A stretch of 9,081 nt of DNA from Acidocella sp. 35-58-6. Its GTDB lineage: Bacteria; Pseudomonadota; Alphaproteobacteria; Acetobacterales; Acetobacteraceae. The position numbers and the translations under genes are program-made. Of this stretch, positions 7,354-9,081 are shown piece by piece; within the stretch, counting starts at the first letter, position 1, and the number at the start of each line of letters is the position of its first letter. Location of the stretch: NCBI GenBank assembly GCA_002281005.1, contig NCFD01000128.1, forward strand, positions 1 to 9,081, given 5' to 3'. A model generated the notes under the pieces. It searched no databases. It was not told the origin of the DNA and saw only the letters and a list, made by a program, of their open reading frames with translations.

Positions 7354-7370
7354 GCGCTCAGGCCTATACT
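7342..7370 (+). promoter_or_regulatory. Candidate promoter placing a transcription start at the ATG of the 132-aa gene
   Basis: GAGACA (7342-7347) and TATACT (7365-7370) are separated by exactly 17 bp. The -10 matches the consensus at five of six positions and the -35 at four of six. A start 7 nt after the -10 falls on base 7377, the A of the next gene's ATG, so a leaderless mRNA is possible. This would let the small gene be expressed apart from chvG. The -35 lies within the last codons of chvG. A chance match is not excluded. Confidence 0.35.
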
Positions 7371-7376
7371 CGGCCC

Positions 7377-7775
7377 ATGTTCGACAGCACCTCCTGGCCC
7401 GAACCGCCCCAACCATCCCGGCTGAGCCGCGGCGGGCTGTGGGCGGCGCTGGTTTGCGGGTGTCTCGCCGTCGCCGTGGCCGCCGCTGGGGCGGCAATCC
7501 CGCAAAACCCCACCGCTATCATCCGCTCGCCCGATCATCTGCGCCAGATCGAGGTTTTTACCCACCCTTCCGGCACCATTGATTTCTACCTCGCCAACGC
7601 CGGCTTTCGCGACCCGCACAAACACCGGCTGATCGCGAGCGTCAGTGGCGCCACAAGCTGGCAGGTGCAATGGCAAGGCGAGGCTGCCGCCCGCTTCAGC
7701 ATCAGCCCGGCAACCGCCAAAATCACGCAACACCCCAACCCGGGCATCACGCCGGGCTTTGCACTAAACCCTTAA
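7377..7775 (+). CDS. Unrecognised small membrane-anchored protein downstream of chvG
   Basis: I do not recognise this 132-residue protein. It starts with a short polar and Pro-rich segment (MFDSTSWPEPPQPSRLSRGG), then a hydrophobic stretch at about 21-41 (LWAALVCGCLAVAVAAAGAA) that is either an uncleaved anchor or a signal peptide. The rest, about 90 residues, looks like a small beta-rich domain (HLRQIEVFTHPSGTIDFYLA, then SWQVQWQ and ARFSIS) that would lie in the periplasm. It starts 23 nt after the chvG stop and ends 1 nt before the stop of the convergent DUF2244 gene, so it may be co-transcribed with chvG or read from its own start. There is no clear Shine-Dalgarno. Its coding character is supported by the layout and a plausible membrane-plus-domain plan, not by homology. 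A link to ChvG sensing is speculation from position. Confidence 0.65.
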   Translation: MFDSTSWPEPPQPSRLSRGGLWAALVCGCLAVAVAAAGAAIPQNPTAIIRSPDHLRQIEVFTHPSGTIDFYLANAGFRDPHKHRLIASVSGATSWQVQWQGEAAARFSISPATAKITQHPNPGITPGFALNP

Positions 7776-7776
7776 C

Positions 7777-8289
7777 CTAATCCTGCAGCTGCGGATTATG
7801 AAACACCGGGTTGCGCCATTTATACAGCGCCCTGGTGAGTGCGGCCGCCAGATCGCGCTTCTGCGCCTCGCCCAGTTGGTGCGCCACCTCCTGTGAGACA
7901 CCCCGCGCTGAGAGCAGCAATTTCGGCACCGTCCCGGCGCGCTCCTCGAGCACCACATTCAGCCAGTACGGCGGTAGCGAGATATTCCGGGTCCGGCCAT
8001 TCATGTCGGTGCGGGTGATGGTAAATTTCGTCTCGGTTAAAACCAGCAACTCGCGCGCCCGCGCCGCCCGCACATTCAACCACAACAAAAACAGTGCCAG
8101 CGCGATGTCAGCCCCGTTGAACCCGATCACCACCCACGCCCCGATCATCGCCATCATGCTGGTGACAATCAGCGACCCCGCTACCATCACCCCGGCGGCC
8201 ATCAGCACGCCCTTGCGGTCAAGGCTGCGATGCGGCTGCACGGTGGCCTCGAAAATCAGCCGGTCAGGGTTGGCGGTATGGGCATCCAT
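7777..8289 (-). CDS. DUF2244 family integral membrane protein
   Basis: The 170-residue product starts at ATG 8289-8287 (MDAHTANPDRLIFEATVQPH) and matches the DUF2244 plan: a short cytoplasmic N-terminus with RLIFEATVQPHRSL, two adjoining membrane spans (about 27-49 and 50-72) with GAWVVIGFNGADIALALFLL between and within them, then RAARARELLVLTETKFTI leading into a cytoplasmic domain of about 95 residues with LPPYWLNVVLEE and a basic, aromatic C-terminus. The function of the family is unknown. The frame stays open upstream to 8892, but that extension is antisense to nth and has no membrane-protein character, so I start the gene where the family resemblance begins. It is divergent from nth across only 42 bp, a pairing that, as I recall, recurs in alphaproteobacteria, and it is convergent with the 132-aa gene with stops 1 nt apart. 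Confidence 0.85.
   Translation of the reverse strand: MDAHTANPDRLIFEATVQPHRSLDRKGVLMAAGVMVAGSLIVTSMMAMIGAWVVIGFNGADIALALFLLWLNVRAARARELLVLTETKFTITRTDMNGRTRNISLPPYWLNVVLEERAGTVPKLLLSARGVSQEVAHQLGEAQKRDLAAALTRALYKWRNPVFHNPQLQD
7778..7798. repeat. Short inverted repeat at the convergent gene junction
   Basis: TAATCC (7778-7783) pairs with GGATTA (7793-7798). With a one-base bulge, two more G-C pairs extend the stem around a 4-nt AGCT loop. It overlaps the end of the DUF2244 gene, just past the stop of the plus-strand 132-aa gene. Neither strand has a T tract after it, so I cannot call it an intrinsic terminator, only a candidate hairpin in a place where one would be useful. Confidence 0.3.
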
Positions 8290-8331
8290 GCCCCATAAAT
8301 CGCGTATTCCCCCTGTTCCACAAGAGATGAA

Positions 8332-9081
8332 ATGACCCAGACCCGGCCCCAGCGTCCAAAAATGATGAAGACCGCCAATATTGCGCCGTTTCTGACCGCC
8401 ATTGCCGCCGGCAACCCGAACCCGCGCACCGAACTGGACTACGCCACCCCCTTCCAACTGCTGGTGGCGGTGATGCTGTCGGCACAGACCACCGATGTCG
8501 CGGTCAACAAGGTCAGCAAAACGCTGTTCGCCGACGCGCCCACCCCCGCCGCCATGGCCGCCCTGGGCGCGGCGGGCATCGGGGCGCGGATCAAATCCAT
8601 CGGGCTGTGGCAGGCCAAGGCCAAAAATGCCGCGGCCCTCTCGCAATTGCTGATCGAACGGCATAACGGCGAGGTGCCGGGCGAGCGTGAGGCTCTGGAA
8701 GCCCTCCCCGGCGTGGGGCGCAAAACCGCCAATGTGGTGCTGAACGAGATTTTCGGGCAAGCCACCATGGCGGTGGACACCCATATCTTCCGGCTCGGCA
8801 ACCGCACCGGCATTGCGCCCGGTGCCACGCCACGGGCGGTGGAAGACGCGCTGCTCAAGCGAATCCCACACGATATGCTGCGTCCGGCGCATTTATGGCT
8901 GATCCTGCATGGCCGCTACATCTGCAAAGCCCGAACCCCCGAATGCTGGCGCTGCGCTGGGGCCGCTTATTGCGTGTTCAAAGCAGGGCGACTTCGATCG
9001 GATCGTCCATGGTCACCACCTCGGTGGCAGCGACCACCTGGCAGCGCGAATGAGCCTGAAGACGGGGAAACAGCGGATGGG
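8332..9081 (+). CDS. nth: Endonuclease III (DNA glycosylase/AP lyase), open at the right edge
   Basis: Endonuclease III removes oxidised pyrimidines and cleaves the abasic site in base excision repair. The sequence shows FQLLVAVMLSAQTTDVAVNK (41-60), the helix-hairpin-helix LPGVGRKTAN with catalytic Lys 131, and the catalytic Asp 149 in AVDTHIFRL. The four iron-sulfur cysteines are C198-x6-C205-x2-C208-x5-C214, the exact endonuclease III spacing. I start at ATG 8332, which follows a purine-rich AAGAGATGA; ATG 8362 and 8365 are alternatives. The family normally ends about ten residues after the last Cys (Escherichia coli Nth has 8). Here the frame stays open for 36 more codons to the window edge with Trp/Pro/Arg-rich sequence that lies antisense to a plausible gene. 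So the C-terminus is either unusually extended or altered by a lost stop. The catalytic core is complete. Confidence 0.93.
   Translation, partial: MTQTRPQRPKMMKTANIAPFLTAIAAGNPNPRTELDYATPFQLLVAVMLSAQTTDVAVNKVSKTLFADAPTPAAMAALGAAGIGARIKSIGLWQAKAKNAAALSQLLIERHNGEVPGEREALEALPGVGRKTANVVLNEIFGQATMAVDTHIFRLGNRTGIAPGATPRAVEDALLKRIPHDMLRPAHLWLILHGRYICKARTPECWRCAGAAYCVFKAGRLRSDRPWSPPRWQRPPGSANEPEDGETADG
8978..9081 (-). CDS. C-terminal end of an unidentified minus-strand gene (runs off the right edge)
   Basis: A minus-strand frame enters from the right edge and ends at TGA 8980-8978. The visible 33 residues include HPLFPRLQAHSRCQVVAATE followed by VVTMDDPIEVALL at the C-terminus. This looks like real protein: strand-like hydrophobic alternation, no Trp/Arg excess and reasonable codons. 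The nth frame across the same bases looks like an antisense translation. Too little is visible to name the family. It is convergent with nth and overlaps at least its extended 3' end. Confidence 0.5.
   Translation of the reverse strand, partial: HPLFPRLQAHSRCQVVAATEVVTMDDPIEVALL

Noticed and set aside
7738..7760. Short GC-rich inverted repeat near the end of the 132-aa gene
   Set aside because: It forms only about five base pairs, lies within coding sequence and has no T tract, so it is not a credible terminator.
8290..8892. Minus-strand frame open upstream of the DUF2244 gene, making a 371-codon ORF
   Set aside because: The extension is antisense to the well-supported nth gene, is Gly/His/Arg-rich with no domain, and DUF2244 resemblance begins only at the ATG at 8289.
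1..9081. Mobile elements, CRISPR arrays, tRNA or rRNA genes, and defence systems
   Set aside because: No transposase or integrase motifs, no regular direct repeats, no RNA-gene-like structure and no defence-gene domains were seen; all long stretches are explained by housekeeping or regulatory genes.

Overview
The window reads as chromosomal DNA from a GC-rich alphaproteobacterium. The order pckA – chvI – chvG, an ftsE–ftsX–DUF218 run beside an MJ0042 zinc-ribbon membrane protein, and a DUF2244 gene beside nth all point that way; an acetic-acid-bacterium-like or related Rhodospirillales lineage is my guess, not something the sequence proves. Genes are tightly packed. I see no tRNA, rRNA, CRISPR array, insertion sequence or phage gene.

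Layout. (1) 1-1908, minus strand: ftsE, ftsX and the 5' part of a DUF218/YdcF-like gene, overlapping or abutting as one operon (cell division and envelope). (2) 2061-2717, plus strand: a single-span membrane protein with an N-terminal zinc ribbon, divergent from ftsE. A perfect 11-bp hairpin (2721-2745) separates it from convergent pckA. (3) 2761-4374, minus strand: pckA, ATP-dependent PEP carboxykinase, with a GTG start that overlaps a three-codon ATG...TGA. (4) 4502-5005, minus strand: a small flavin-binding-fold (PNPOx-like) protein, head to head with (5) chvI (5021-5706) and chvG (5716-7353), a two-component system. chvI is broken: the reading frame shifts near 5160, between the two halves of its receiver domain, in a way best explained by loss of about 7 nt. 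(6) 7377-7775: an unrecognised 132-residue membrane-anchored protein, in the place where many alphaproteobacteria carry hprK. (7) 7777-8289, minus strand: a DUF2244 membrane protein, and 8332 to the right edge: nth, endonuclease III. The nth frame does not stop after its iron-sulfur cysteines and runs across the 3' end of a convincing minus-strand gene (8978-9081).

How they fit. FtsEX couples cell division to peptidoglycan hydrolysis. ChvG/ChvI is an envelope- and acid-responsive system in alphaproteobacteria and is often linked to pckA and carbon metabolism. The most consequential observation is the chvI frameshift upstream of an apparently intact chvG; it needs a read-level check before any biological reading. 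I found no clearly novel multi-gene system here. The least explained items are the 132-aa protein with a possible leaderless promoter, and the nth 3' overlap.
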